The notes beneath the pieces were generated by a model that ran no database searches, was not told where the DNA came from, and worked only from the letters and a program-made list of their open reading frames with translations. From Pseudomonadota bacterium (GTDB lineage: Bacteria; Pseudomonadota; Alphaproteobacteria; Acetobacterales; Acetobacteraceae), in contig JAKAZX010000001.1 of NCBI GenBank assembly GCA_021826485.1, positions 1 to 33,293 on the forward strand: a stretch of DNA of 33,293 bases. Direction: 5' to 3'. Made by a program: the position numbers and the translations under genes. Below are positions 14,963 through 23,595 of the stretch, in pieces. The stretch's first letter is position 1. Every line of letters starts with the position of its first letter.

Positions 14963-15966
14963 AGGCGGGTGATCGCCTCGTGCAGCCGCCCGAGATCCGG
15001 CCCGGTTCCGGTTGCGTCGGAGGTGCCGGCTTTCGGCCCCGAGCCGATCCTTGCCGCCAGTTCTCCGAAGCCGCCCGGGATCAGCAGGACGACGGCGAGC
15101 AGGATCGCGCCGTAGAAGAATGTCCCGTATTTCTGCAGGGAACCGACCAGTTCCGGGATCAGCGCAAGCAGCACGGCGCCGATGAACGGGCCGATGATCG
15201 ACCCCCGGCCGCCGATGATGATCGAGACGAAGAAATAGAGGCCGAGATTGAACGTGAAGGCGTCCGGCGTGATGTAGCTCTGCGACGTGGCGAACAGCCC
15301 GCCGGCAATGCCGGCAGAGAATCCGCTGAACACGAACACGATCAGCTTGGTGCGGGCCGGCGGAATGCCGAGCGACAGGGCGGCGATGCGGCTGTCGCGC
15401 ACCGCCATCATGCGCCCACCCCACATAGAGCGGGCGAGATTCCAGCAGAGCCAGGTGACGAGCGCGCCGATGAGCGTGACGAGGGTGTAGAATCCGTCGG
15501 GGCTGGCGAATGGCGCGGGGAAGGTGGGTGCCGCCATGCCCACACTGCCATTCGTCAGCCAGCCCTCGGCAAGGGCGAGTTCGCTGACGATCAGTCCGAA
15601 CGCCGTCGTCACCATCGCGAAGTAGAACCCCGGCAGCCGCAGCGACGGCAGACCGAGCAACAGGCCGATCGACGCGCAGAGCACGCCGCCCGCGAGCAAT
15701 GCGAGATAGCTGTTCCAGCCTACCGTGCCGGCGAGGATCGCGAAGGTGTACGCCCCGATGGCAAGCAGGCCGATATGGCCGATGGACAATGTGCCGGTGT
15801 AGCCGACCAGCAGGTTCAGCGTCGCGATCAGGATCCAGTAGACGCCGATGACGGTGGCGACGTGAACGTAATAGAGATTGCCGGTCAGCGGCGGAACCAG
15901 GACGGTGAGCGCGATCGCCGCGGCGGCAATGGTTTGGGGGCGGCGCTGGCCGGCAGGTCCGACCAT
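14959..15966 (-). CDS. livM: LivM-like ABC transporter permease
   Basis: Predicted 335 aa integral membrane permease of the BPD_transp_2 type, with multiple hydrophobic spans. Landmarks are LNLLVGYTGTLSIGHIGLLAIGAY, GLPSLRLPGFYFAMVT and the loop segment RDSRIAALSLGI that contacts the ATPase. A C-terminal tail of about 30 residues is Gly/Thr-rich and polar. The start overlaps the livH stop by one base (TGATG) and the stop overlaps livG by 4 bases, so translation is coupled. Confidence 0.92.
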   Translation of the reverse strand: MVGPAGQRRPQTIAAAAIALTVLVPPLTGNLYYVHVATVIGVYWILIATLNLLVGYTGTLSIGHIGLLAIGAYTFAILAGTVGWNSYLALLAGGVLCASIGLLLGLPSLRLPGFYFAMVTTAFGLIVSELALAEGWLTNGSVGMAAPTFPAPFASPDGFYTLVTLIGALVTWLCWNLARSMWGGRMMAVRDSRIAALSLGIPPARTKLIVFVFSGFSAGIAGGLFATSQSYITPDAFTFNLGLYFFVSIIIGGRGSIIGPFIGAVLLALIPELVGSLQKYGTFFYGAILLAVVLLIPGGFGELAARIGSGPKAGTSDATGTGPDLGRLHEAITRL

Positions 15967-16823
15967 CAGACATCCCGCATGAGCGGGCGCCCGAACAACC
16001 CCTGCGGTCGTGAGACCAGGACCAGGGCGAGCAGACCGATCGCGATGGTCTTCTGGTATTCGGCACCGAAGAAGTGGGAGGTGAACGCCGTCAACAGTCC
16101 CATCACGACGCCGCCGACCATTGCGCCGAGGCTGCTGCCGATGCCGCCGAGGGCCGCGGCGATGAAGCCGGCAAGCGATAGCGTCGTGCCCAGGTTGAAG
16201 TCTGCGAAAGTGAGCTGGCCGGCGGCGAAGCCCGACAGCGCGCCGAGAGTGCCGGCCATGACGAAGCTGAGTGTCCGCACGCGCCCGGTGTCGAGCCCGC
16301 GCGCGCGGGCGGCGAAATCATCCTCCGACACCGCGACGAAGATCTTCCCGAGCAGGGTATGCCGGTAGAAGATTTCGAGGCCACCCGCCATGAGGGCCGC
16401 AGCGATGATCGGCAGCCAGTATTTCTGATCGAGCAGCCCGCCGCGCTGCTGGGCGAACAGGTGGGGAAACGGCGTCGGATCGGTGCCCCACCACAGGCCC
16501 ATCGCTTCCTGCACCATGATCGCGAGGGCGAGGGTGCTGAGCACCCAGAGATGCTGGTCCGAACTGACCAGCACGCGGCGCACGGCAAGCAACTCGGTCG
16601 CGTAGCCGAACAGTGCGCCGACCAGCAGGCACCCGAGCAGTCCCGCCCAGATCGGCCAGTGGAGTCCGAGGATCAGGAACGCGCCGATGATGCCGCCGAC
16701 CATCGCGAAATGCCCGGTGCCGAAGCTGAGCACTTTCGCGGTCGAATAGGTGACGTTGTAGACGATCGCCGTCATGCCATACAGCGCACCGAGGGCAAGC
16801 CCGCTGATCAGGACGAGAAGCAT
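15966..16823 (-). CDS. livH: LivH-like ABC transporter permease
   Basis: Predicted 285 aa membrane permease. The opening LISGLALGALYGMTAIVYNVTYSTAK and the later ARARGLDTGRVRTLSF and AALGGIGSSLGAMVGG are typical of LivH. The purine run GGGAGG is directly against the ATG at 16823 with no spacer, which is unusual. No better in-frame start is visible, and coupling from the binding-protein gene (stop 8 nt upstream) may help initiation. Confidence 0.92.
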   Translation of the reverse strand: MLLVLISGLALGALYGMTAIVYNVTYSTAKVLSFGTGHFAMVGGIIGAFLILGLHWPIWAGLLGCLLVGALFGYATELLAVRRVLVSSDQHLWVLSTLALAIMVQEAMGLWWGTDPTPFPHLFAQQRGGLLDQKYWLPIIAAALMAGGLEIFYRHTLLGKIFVAVSEDDFAARARGLDTGRVRTLSFVMAGTLGALSGFAAGQLTFADFNLGTTLSLAGFIAAALGGIGSSLGAMVGGVVMGLLTAFTSHFFGAEYQKTIAIGLLALVLVSRPQGLFGRPLMRDV

Positions 16824-16831
16824 CCTCCCGG

Positions 16832-18055
16832 CTAACCGGCGCCCCCCGCCGGTGCCGCCTCAAACCCGCCATTCGGATGGAGCGAGTTCGCGGCGACCAT
16901 GACCATGCCGTCGTCGGGGAATCCGTCGTGATCGGTCGGCGAGAAGTGGAACGGGCCATAGGGCAGATCGATCGTGGGGATCGATTCCAGCGCCTGCTTC
17001 ACCGCGACCGTGTCCACCGTTCCGGCCTTCCGCACGCCGGCGGCGTAAATCATCGGGATGTTGTAACCTTGCAGCATGGCGTAGATTCCGGCTGCCATGA
17101 ACGGCCCCACCTCGGACTTGTAGCGGTCGAGGAAGGTCTGCGTGGCCGGCGGCAGATTGCCCTTCGCGTCCAGCACGGAGTTGGCGTAGGCGGGGCTGTA
17201 GACATTGGCCCAGTAGGCGCGGCTGGTCAGCAGATTCGCGACCTGTTCCTGCAACACAGCGGGGATCGCGATGACCGGGACATTCCAGTTCTGCTGGCCG
17301 CGGGCGTTCAGGACGCGCGCCAGGAAGCCGGTGGAATTCGACCAAAGATGCACCACGTCGGCGCCGGCATCGCGCGCCTTGTTGATCTCATCGGTCATGT
17401 CCGGCTGCCCGATATCGGCATTCACCCGGTAGACGGGCGTGACGCCCGCCGCCTTCAGCACGTGCTCGACGCTCTGCATGGCGAGCACGCCGAATCCCGA
17501 ATTGTCGTTGATGATCGCGACCTTGCGGCGCCGCAGGCCGTCCAGCGTGTATTTCACCGAGACGGTGAACCATTGTCCCGCCTTGTTCAGGCAGCGGAAC
17601 GCATAGGGGTACTTGACCGGGTCGATGAGCTGATCGACCGACCCGCTGATGATCTGGATCTTCTTCGCGGCCGTCACCACGCCGAGCGTAGGCAGCACCT
17701 CGCCGCTGTTGGTGGGGCCACCGATCATGTCCACATCGTTGTTGAACAGCAGCTCCTTGGTGAAGCTCACGGCCTTGGTCGGCTCCGCGGCCGAATCGCG
17801 GGTGATCGCCTCGAGCATGCGGCCGAGCAGTCCGCCGCCCGCGTTGATTTCCCCCAGCGCCTTCTGGAAGCCGAAATTGATTGCCTGCGCGTTGGTGGCA
17901 AATGCGCCGGTCAGCGCGACCACGAAGCCCAGCTTGATAGGGGCGGATGCCGCGCGGGCGGATCGGATGGCCGGCATCGCGAGCGGTGCCGCGGCGGCGG
18001 CGATCAGCAGGCTGCGGCGCCCGAGGGCGGATGAGTGCAGCCGCGTGACGATCAT
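16832..18055 (-). CDS. LivK-like periplasmic substrate-binding protein (Peripla_BP_6)
   Basis: Predicted 407 aa. The N-terminus has a twin-arginine-like signal (LGRRSLLIAAAAAP) with a likely AxA cleavage near RSARAAS, followed by the mature opening IKLGFVVALTGAFATNAQ. Later segments GGPTNSGEVLPTLGVV, AIINDNSGFGVLAMQSV and GADVVHLWSNSTGF fit the amino-acid/amide-binding type I fold. Two ATGs compete: 18061 leaves almost no space after GGAGGAG, while 18055 has a 6-nt spacer and is preferred. First gene of the transporter-GMC operon. A promoter and a LacI-type operator lie just upstream. The ligand is unknown. Confidence 0.92.
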   Translation of the reverse strand: MIVTRLHSSALGRRSLLIAAAAAPLAMPAIRSARAASAPIKLGFVVALTGAFATNAQAINFGFQKALGEINAGGGLLGRMLEAITRDSAAEPTKAVSFTKELLFNNDVDMIGGPTNSGEVLPTLGVVTAAKKIQIISGSVDQLIDPVKYPYAFRCLNKAGQWFTVSVKYTLDGLRRRKVAIINDNSGFGVLAMQSVEHVLKAAGVTPVYRVNADIGQPDMTDEINKARDAGADVVHLWSNSTGFLARVLNARGQQNWNVPVIAIPAVLQEQVANLLTSRAYWANVYSPAYANSVLDAKGNLPPATQTFLDRYKSEVGPFMAAGIYAMLQGYNIPMIYAAGVRKAGTVDTVAVKQALESIPTIDLPYGPFHFSPTDHDGFPDDGMVMVAANSLHPNGGFEAAPAGGAG

Positions 18056-18105
18056 GGCCATCTCCTCCGGCGAACCCGGCCGGCGTCTTGGCAGCGCCGA
18101 CTTAC

Positions 18106-18119
18106 AGAAATCGCTTTCA
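18106..18119 (+). promoter_or_regulatory. LacI-family operator upstream of the transporter operon
   Basis: AGAAATCGCTTTCA matches TGNAANCGNTTNCA at all fixed positions but the first; the central CG is 18112-18113. It lies just downstream of the candidate -10 of the minus-strand promoter, at the expected transcription start. Confidence 0.6.
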
Positions 18120-18121
18120 TT

Positions 18122-18150
18122 GAACTAGGCCACCGATCGCCGGTGGTCAA
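18122..18150 (-). promoter_or_regulatory. Candidate promoter for the binding-protein/liv-like operon
   Basis: On the minus strand TTGACC (18145-18150, 5 of 6) and TAGTTC (18122-18127, weak) are separated by 17 nt. The -10 is poor, so the call rests mainly on the -35 and on the adjoining operator. Confidence 0.35.
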
Positions 18151-18205
18151 TAGCGAATAGCCGAAAGGGTGTGCGAACCGGCTTCCGCCGGGTGTCAGCG
18201 CGTGA

Positions 18206-18219
18206 TGTAAGCGCTTATT
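18206..18219 (+). promoter_or_regulatory. Second LacI-family operator, upstream of the DapA-like operon
   Basis: TGTAAGCGCTTATT contains the perfect 10-bp palindrome TAAGCGCTTA and matches TGNAANCGNTTNCA except for the last two bases. The central CG (18212-18213) is exactly 100 bp from that of the first operator. It overlaps the start of a candidate -35 for the plus-strand operon. Confidence 0.55.
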
Positions 18220-18244
18220 GACCGCCCGACGGGAAGGGTATCTA
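18218..18244 (+). promoter_or_regulatory. Candidate promoter for the DapA-like operon
   Basis: TTGACC (18218-18223) and TATCTA (18239-18244) are separated by 15 nt, shorter than ideal. The -35 overlaps the end of the LacI-type operator at 18206-18219. Confidence 0.3.
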
Positions 18245-18292
18245 GTGGCGCGCTGTCGGAACGCGGGCATCGCCCGGGCGGGGAAGAAACGC

Positions 18293-19249
18293 ATGCAGGC
18301 GCAGTTGAACTCCGGCGTCATCGCGGCGCCGGTGACTCCGTTCAGGGCGGATGGCGCGGCGGACTGGCCGACGTTCGACCGCTACATGGCCCAGGTGGCA
18401 GCGGGCGGGGCGCGGGCGATCGCCGTCAACATGGCGGCGGGCGAAGGCGGCTCGCTGGAACCGGACGAGCAATTGGAGGCGATCCGTCGGGCGCGTGCCG
18501 CGGCGGGCGGCGCCTGCCCGGTGATCTCCGGCGTGCTTTCGACCTACACGGCCGGCGCGCGCAACGTCGCCCGGCGCGCGGTCGATGCCGGGGCGCAAGG
18601 CATCGTGATCTTTCCCGCGCTGCCGACATTTATCTCCAAGCCCGTCCCGGTGTCGATGATCGCCGACTATCATGCCGCCATCGCCGAGGTGGTGGACGTG
18701 CCGGTGATCGCATTCCAGACGGCGAATGCGGCCTACCCGCCAGGCACGCTGGCCGCACTGGCCAGGATCGGGCGCCTGGTGGCGATCAAGGACGCCGCCT
18801 TCGACGTCGACCGCACCGTCGAGCTGCTGGAGGAAGCCGAGCCTACCGGCATCAGCGTGCTGACGGGCAATGACACCTTCATCCTGGAAGCGATGCTGAT
18901 GGGCTGCGCCGGCGCGCTGATCGGATTCGCCGGGACGGCGACGGCGCAGCTCGTGCGCATGCACGACCTCGCCACCGCCGGCAAGATCACCGAGGCGTAC
19001 GGCATCTGGAACCGGCTGGCGCCGCTGGCGCGCGTGTGCTGGCGTGCGCCGCTGCGCGATTACCGCGTGCGGATGAAATACGTCCTGATGCGCCAGGGCG
19101 TCATCCCGGACATGACGGCGCGCGCACCGCAGCCGCCGCTGAGCGACCGGGATCGCGCCGATCTCGACCGGGTGATCGCGAAACACGGATTGCTGAGTCC
19201 GGAGTTCCTGCCGGCACCGCCGGAATCGTGGATGCGCGCCGCGTCGTAG
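18293..19249 (+). CDS. DapA/NanA-family aldolase-like enzyme with altered active site
   Basis: Predicted 318 aa TIM-barrel class I aldolase-family protein. The Schiff-base lysine is clear (K166, VAIKDAAFD), as is the opening GVIAAPVTPF. The double-threonine motif TTGE is replaced by AAGE (48-51), and the catalytic tyrosine region YN is FQ (F141), so it should not be a dihydrodipicolinate synthase. A retro-aldolase, dehydratase or hydrolase for a keto-acid or sugar-derived substrate is more likely. The ATG at 18293 has GGGGAAG 7 nt upstream; an upstream in-frame start (18218) would overlap the operator and is rejected. First gene of an operon with the zinc ADH and a Gfo/Idh/MocA enzyme. Confidence 0.88.
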   Translation: MQAQLNSGVIAAPVTPFRADGAADWPTFDRYMAQVAAGGARAIAVNMAAGEGGSLEPDEQLEAIRRARAAAGGACPVISGVLSTYTAGARNVARRAVDAGAQGIVIFPALPTFISKPVPVSMIADYHAAIAEVVDVPVIAFQTANAAYPPGTLAALARIGRLVAIKDAAFDVDRTVELLEEAEPTGISVLTGNDTFILEAMLMGCAGALIGFAGTATAQLVRMHDLATAGKITEAYGIWNRLAPLARVCWRAPLRDYRVRMKYVLMRQGVIPDMTARAPQPPLSDRDRADLDRVIAKHGLLSPEFLPAPPESWMRAAS

Positions 19250-19275
19250 CGCATCGGGTGCGATCGGGGGTCGCG

Positions 19276-20307
19276 ATGCTTGCTCTCCGGAAACTGGCGC
19301 CGCAGCCGGGAGTCGCGCTGGTGGATGTCGCGCCGCCACCACCACCCGGCGCGGGTGAGGTGCAGCTTGCCGTCGCGGCGACGGGGATCTGCGGATCGGA
19401 TCTGCATATCGTTCACTGGTCGTCCGCCTATCATCACCTTCGCCCCTGCCTGCCGCTGACGCTGGGCCATGAATTCAGCGCCCGCATCCGCGCGGCCGGG
19501 CCGGGCACCGCGCTACAAGCGGGCCAGCGTGTCGTCGTCCGTCCCGCCGTTGCCTGCGGCGTCTGCGAGTCCTGTCGTGCCGGCGATCCGGATGGCTGCC
19601 GCAGCCGCAAGGGGATCGGCGTCATGCGCGACGGTGGCTTTGCCCCGGTGGTGAACGTTCCCGCCGTGAACTGCCATGTGCTGCCGGACATGCTTGACGA
19701 TCGCGTTGCGGCGCTGGCCGAGCCGCTGGCGATCTGTGCCAATGCGCTGGCGACGGCGGGGATGGCGCCTGGGATGCGCGTGCTGATCCTGGGGCCGGGC
19801 ACCATCGGCCAGGGGCTTGCGCTGTTGGCGCGCCGCGCCGGCGCCGCGGCGATTGCCGTTGCCGGCCATGACGACGGGCCGCGGCTGCGCCTGTTGCAGG
19901 AGCTCGGGTTCGCGCATTGCTTCGATCTGGCGGATGAAGGCGCGGCATCGCGGCTCGGCACGCTCGCCGGCGACGGCTTCGATGTGGTGTTCGAGGCGTC
20001 GGGCGCCGACGTGGCGGTGCAGCAGGGGCTGGACCTGCTTCGCAGCGCCGGGATTCTCGTCGCCGTCGGCATTCATGGCCGGCCGGCCTCCTTCGACGCC
20101 ACCCGGCTGGTGCGGCGGCGGCTTCAGATTCGCGGCACGTTCAGCGCACCGGAGCGCTTCTGGCCGGGCGTGCTGGAGGCGCTCACGGACGCACCCGACA
20201 TGTTTGGCCGGCTGATCAGCCATGTGCTGCCGCTGCGCGATGTCGCAGCGGCGATCGCGCTCGCCGAACGGCGGATCGCCTCGAAAATCCTCCTGATTCC
20301 CGCCTGA
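19276..20307 (+). CDS. MDR zinc-dependent alcohol dehydrogenase (polyol-dehydrogenase-like)
   Basis: Predicted 343 aa. Catalytic zinc ligands are C39 (TGICGSDLH), H65 and E66 (LGHEFS) and E149 (LAEPL). The structural zinc site is intact with C94, C97, C100 and C108, unlike the paralogue at 5194. The cofactor motif is GPGTIG (173-178). The ATG has GGGGG 6 nt upstream and lies 26 nt after the DapA-like stop. It probably oxidises a secondary alcohol of a polyol or sugar acid. The GroES-type half is preceded by a proline run. Confidence 0.92.
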   Translation: MLALRKLAPQPGVALVDVAPPPPPGAGEVQLAVAATGICGSDLHIVHWSSAYHHLRPCLPLTLGHEFSARIRAAGPGTALQAGQRVVVRPAVACGVCESCRAGDPDGCRSRKGIGVMRDGGFAPVVNVPAVNCHVLPDMLDDRVAALAEPLAICANALATAGMAPGMRVLILGPGTIGQGLALLARRAGAAAIAVAGHDDGPRLRLLQELGFAHCFDLADEGAASRLGTLAGDGFDVVFEASGADVAVQQGLDLLRSAGILVAVGIHGRPASFDATRLVRRRLQIRGTFSAPERFWPGVLEALTDAPDMFGRLISHVLPLRDVAAAIALAERRIASKILLIPA

Positions 20308-20345
20308 TCCTTCGGGCACCCTCCGCTGCACAGGGGAGCGATTGC

Positions 20346-21437
20346 GTGCAACGCCTGAACGTCGCCATCGTTGGTTGCGGCTGGGTAGCCGGTACGCAGA
20401 TGCGCCAGGGATTCCGCGCGCTGCCGGACCTGTTCGATGTCGTCGCCTGCTGCGACATCATCCCGGAGCGCGCATCCGCATTCGCCGCCGCGCACGGCAT
20501 CGGGCGCGTGCGGACCGATCTCGCCGACATTCTCGCCATGACGGATGTCGATGTGGTCAGCATCTGCACGCCGCCGACGCAGCACCATCCGATGGCGCTC
20601 GCCGTGCTGGGCGCGGGCAGGCATGCGATCTGCGAAAAGCCGCTGACCGCCTCGCTCGCGCTGCTGGAGGAAATTCGCGCGGCGGAGGCGGCATCGCGCG
20701 GCCGGCTGATGCCGATTTTCCAGTACCGGTTCGGGCAGGGAATCTGGAATGTCCGCCAGGCGATCCGGTCCGGCGTGCTCGGCCGCGCCTATGTCGCTTC
20801 GGCCGAAACGGCGTGGAGGCGTGGGGCGGAGTACTACCAGGTGCCGTGGCGCGGCAAATTCGCGACCGAACTCGGCGGCGTGCTGCTGACCCAGTCGATC
20901 CACATCCACGACCTGCTGCTCTGGCTCATGGGGCCCGTCGCTGCGGTCAGCGCGTTCAGGACCACGCGGGTCAATCCGATCGAGGTGGAGGATTGCGCGG
21001 TCGCCAGCCTCCGGCTGGCGGACGGGTCGCTGGCGTCATTGACGGCAACGCTTGGATCGCTGCGCCCGGTGACACGCCTGCGCTGCTGCTTCGAGAATGC
21101 TGTGATCGAGCGCATTGCGTGCGATGAGGAGGCCATCCGGCCCGGGGACGAGCCGTGGACGGTGACGCCGCGCGACAAGGCGTCGGGGCGGGAGATTGCC
21201 GCCGTGATGCAGACGGCACCGAGGGTTCGGCCCGGCTTCGCCGGCCAGTTCGAAGCGTTCCACCGCGCGCTGGCGGACGACCTGCCGTTCCCGGTGACGC
21301 TCGATGACGCGCGCCGCTCGCTCGAACTGATTACCGCGATGTTCCGCGCGCAGGAGACCGGCTGCGTCGTCGAGCTGCCGATCGGGCCCGACTCACCCGG
21401 CTATCATGGCTGGCTGCCGGCACGGAACGGGCGATAG
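20346..21437 (+). CDS. Gfo/Idh/MocA-family oxidoreductase
   Basis: Predicted 363 aa. The GTG start has AGGGGAG 7 nt upstream. The Rossmann motif VAIVGCGWVAG opens the chain, EKP lies at residues 97-99 (CEKPLTAS), and the substrate-domain histidines appear in LTQSIHIHDLLLW. It differs clearly from the Gfo/Idh/MocA gene at 7364 and ends the DapA-ADH operon. Likely NAD(P)-dependent oxidation of a sugar, inositol or their acid. The last 34 bp overlap the convergent DUF917 gene. Confidence 0.9.
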   Translation: MQRLNVAIVGCGWVAGTQMRQGFRALPDLFDVVACCDIIPERASAFAAAHGIGRVRTDLADILAMTDVDVVSICTPPTQHHPMALAVLGAGRHAICEKPLTASLALLEEIRAAEAASRGRLMPIFQYRFGQGIWNVRQAIRSGVLGRAYVASAETAWRRGAEYYQVPWRGKFATELGGVLLTQSIHIHDLLLWLMGPVAAVSAFRTTRVNPIEVEDCAVASLRLADGSLASLTATLGSLRPVTRLRCCFENAVIERIACDEEAIRPGDEPWTVTPRDKASGREIAAVMQTAPRVRPGFAGQFEAFHRALADDLPFPVTLDDARRSLELITAMFRAQETGCVVELPIGPDSPGYHGWLPARNGR

Positions 21438-22495
21438 TCCAGGTCATAGCCGAAATAGCGCGGGCCAATCAGTTCCAGGCCCGCGGGCGTGCGCCACAGC
21501 GGGGTGCTGGCGCAGGCGAGCGCCTTCAGGCGCAGCCCGTAGCGCAGCGAGTCCGCCGTCACCGGCGTGCCGCTTTCGGCGTCCAGCAGCGTGATCAGGT
21601 CGGGCGTCGTCACCAGCGGCTCGCCGTCGCGATAGGCGATCAGGAACTCGTTCTGGAACTGCAGGCGGAAGCGATGGTCCGCCCATTCCTCCACGCCCTC
21701 GAAATCCGCGGTGCCGCGGGCGAAGCCGCCGACGGTCCGCCGTTCCACGTCGCGCACGCGCCCGTGGAAGATCACGTCCGCGTCGAGGATGTCGGCGATC
21801 TCGGCCACCGGATCGCCATGCGTGGCCCGCGCCTGCCGCAGCCGGCTGCCGAGGCGCGCGCACAGGCCGAGCGTTCCGCGCACCACCGCGCGCTTCGCCG
21901 TCGCACCGTCCATCGGGTAGAAGGCGAGCAGCGCCGATCCGCCCATTTCCACCGTGGCCGCGCGCGCGAGCCGCTCGGTCCAGGCGTTGGAGATGGTGTC
22001 GAGCACGATGGAATTGCCCTTGTCGTCGCACAGCACCATCGGCGTCGCCGACACGCCATGCAGCGTGAACGTCACCATCTGCAACTCGGGATAGGCGCGA
22101 CCCATGCCGTCGCCATCCACCAGCGGCCGATCGGCGGCGGCCGCGACCACGAACGGGGTGGTGGAATTGATGCCGCCCGCCTCGCCGCACAGCACCGCGT
22201 CGATCCGGCGGCCGAGCAGCGCTTCCAGCTTGCGGAATGCGATGACCAGTTCGTCGCCCTGCGGCAGCTTCTCGGTCATCACCGTCGGCGCGCCCATCAT
22301 GCACACCGGGACGACCAGCGCATCATTGCCGAGGCTGTCGACATCGATCAGGCGGACCGGCCCGTGCTGCCGAATCGCCTGCTGCGCCATCAGCTTGCCG
22401 ATATACGGATCGCCGCCGCCGCCGGTGCCGAGGATCGCGCCGCCGATCGCGATGTCCTCAAGCTCCGCTGTGCCGATCATGCGGTCGGTGGTCAT
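21404..22495 (-). CDS. DUF917-family protein, copy 2 (hydantoinase-associated)
   Basis: Predicted 363 aa. The glycine-rich opening LGTGGGGDPYIG (about 22-33), CGEAGGINS and DGDGMGRAYPELQM are the family's landmarks, and VGGFARGT marks the C-terminal domain. The DUF917 family is also called S-methyl-thiohydantoin desulfurase and commonly accompanies HyuA-type ATPases. The ATG at 22495 overlaps the preceding DUF917 stop as ATGA. It is the last gene of the peptide-transporter/HyuA block. It probably forms a hetero-complex with its paralogue; the reaction is inferred, not shown. Confidence 0.88.
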   Translation of the reverse strand: MTTDRMIGTAELEDIAIGGAILGTGGGGDPYIGKLMAQQAIRQHGPVRLIDVDSLGNDALVVPVCMMGAPTVMTEKLPQGDELVIAFRKLEALLGRRIDAVLCGEAGGINSTTPFVVAAAADRPLVDGDGMGRAYPELQMVTFTLHGVSATPMVLCDDKGNSIVLDTISNAWTERLARAATVEMGGSALLAFYPMDGATAKRAVVRGTLGLCARLGSRLRQARATHGDPVAEIADILDADVIFHGRVRDVERRTVGGFARGTADFEGVEEWADHRFRLQFQNEFLIAYRDGEPLVTTPDLITLLDAESGTPVTADSLRYGLRLKALACASTPLWRTPAGLELIGPRYFGYDLDYRPFRAGSQP

Positions 22496-23595
22496 GCTGC
22501 GGCTCCTTCGGCGGTAAGGGGACGGTAGACGAGGTCGGGATAGCCGAAGGCCGCGGGGCCAACGACCTTGAGCGCGGCGTGGGTTTTCAGCAGATCGTGC
22601 GCCGGCAGGCCGATCACCGCGACGCGCTGGCCGTAGCGGAGCATCTCCGTCGTGATCGGCTCCCCGGTATCGCGCTCCAGATTCATGATCAGGTCGGGCA
22701 CGATCACTGCGGGTTCGCCGTCGATCCACAGCACGAGATTCTCGTTCTGGATGGCGATCTCGGCCTGCGCGCCGGCCCAGGCATCGGCGCCGGCGATCAC
22801 CGCCTTGCCGCGCGCGAAGCCGCCAATGAGTTCGCGCCGCACATCGACGATCTTGCCGGTGAAGAACACGCGGGCATTGGCGGCGCGGCACACCTCCGCG
22901 ATCACGTCGCGCCGCCGGGCGCGCGCCTCCAGGATGGTGTGGCCGAGCGCGATCGCCTGCGTCACCGTGCCGGGCACCGCCGTCCGGCGCACGAAATCCA
23001 TCCGCATCGGGGCGATCGCGAAGCCCGCCGCGGCACCCATCTGCACCGTGGTGCCGCGGGCGAGAGTTTCCAGCCAGTACATGTCCAGCACCTGCTGGTA
23101 GACCACGACATTGCCCTTCTCGTCCGCCACCGCGGACGGCGCGGGCCTGGCGCCGTAGATCATGAAGGTGGACATCTGCACTTCAGGAAACGCGCGGCCC
23201 ATGCCGTCGCCGTCCAGCACCGGCAGGCCGGACTGCGCCGAGGTGATGACCGGCTCCATCGAATTCGCCCCGCCGATCTCGCCCGAGATCAGCGCGCCGA
23301 AGGTGACGCGGGACGCCGCCTCCACCGCGCGCAGCGCGCGCAGGCATTCGGCGCCTTCCTCGAACTTCTCGACCCCGACGACGGGGGCGCCGATGCCGCC
23401 GACGACGCCGACCGCGACATCGTCCGGCAGCGCATCCAGCGGCACGATGCGCACCTCGGCACCGGCACGCATCAGCGTGCGGGTGCGCAGCATGCCGACA
23501 TACGGATTGCCGCCGCCGCCGGTGCCCAGCAGCGCGGCGCCGATCGCGAGCGCGCGCAGGTCGCGTTCGGTGAGGATGTAGCCTTCACGCGACAT
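22492..23595 (-). CDS. DUF917-family protein, copy 1 (hydantoinase-associated)
   Basis: Predicted 367 aa. It has the same landmarks as the following paralogue: LGTGGGGNPYVG, SGEIGGANS, DGDGMGRAFPEVQM and IGGFARGK. Between them the two copies diverge strongly, so this is an old duplication. I chose the ATG at 23595, which overlaps the HyuA gene by 11 nt; a GTG at 23604 adds three residues. Placement between hyuA and the second copy implies a HyuA plus two DUF917 complex acting on a hydantoin-like ring. Confidence 0.88.
   Translation of the reverse strand: MSREGYILTERDLRALAIGAALLGTGGGGNPYVGMLRTRTLMRAGAEVRIVPLDALPDDVAVGVVGGIGAPVVGVEKFEEGAECLRALRAVEAASRVTFGALISGEIGGANSMEPVITSAQSGLPVLDGDGMGRAFPEVQMSTFMIYGARPAPSAVADEKGNVVVYQQVLDMYWLETLARGTTVQMGAAAGFAIAPMRMDFVRRTAVPGTVTQAIALGHTILEARARRRDVIAEVCRAANARVFFTGKIVDVRRELIGGFARGKAVIAGADAWAGAQAEIAIQNENLVLWIDGEPAVIVPDLIMNLERDTGEPITTEMLRYGQRVAVIGLPAHDLLKTHAALKVVGPAAFGYPDLVYRPLTAEGAAA

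Noticed and set aside
14189..16066. A 625-codon minus-strand reading that would extend the LivG-like protein upstream
   Set aside because: The upstream part is an out-of-frame reading of livM. The true start is fixed by the ATGA overlap at 14959-14962. Similar extensions of the DppD-like, DppC-like and wHTH-SBP genes were trimmed for the same reason.
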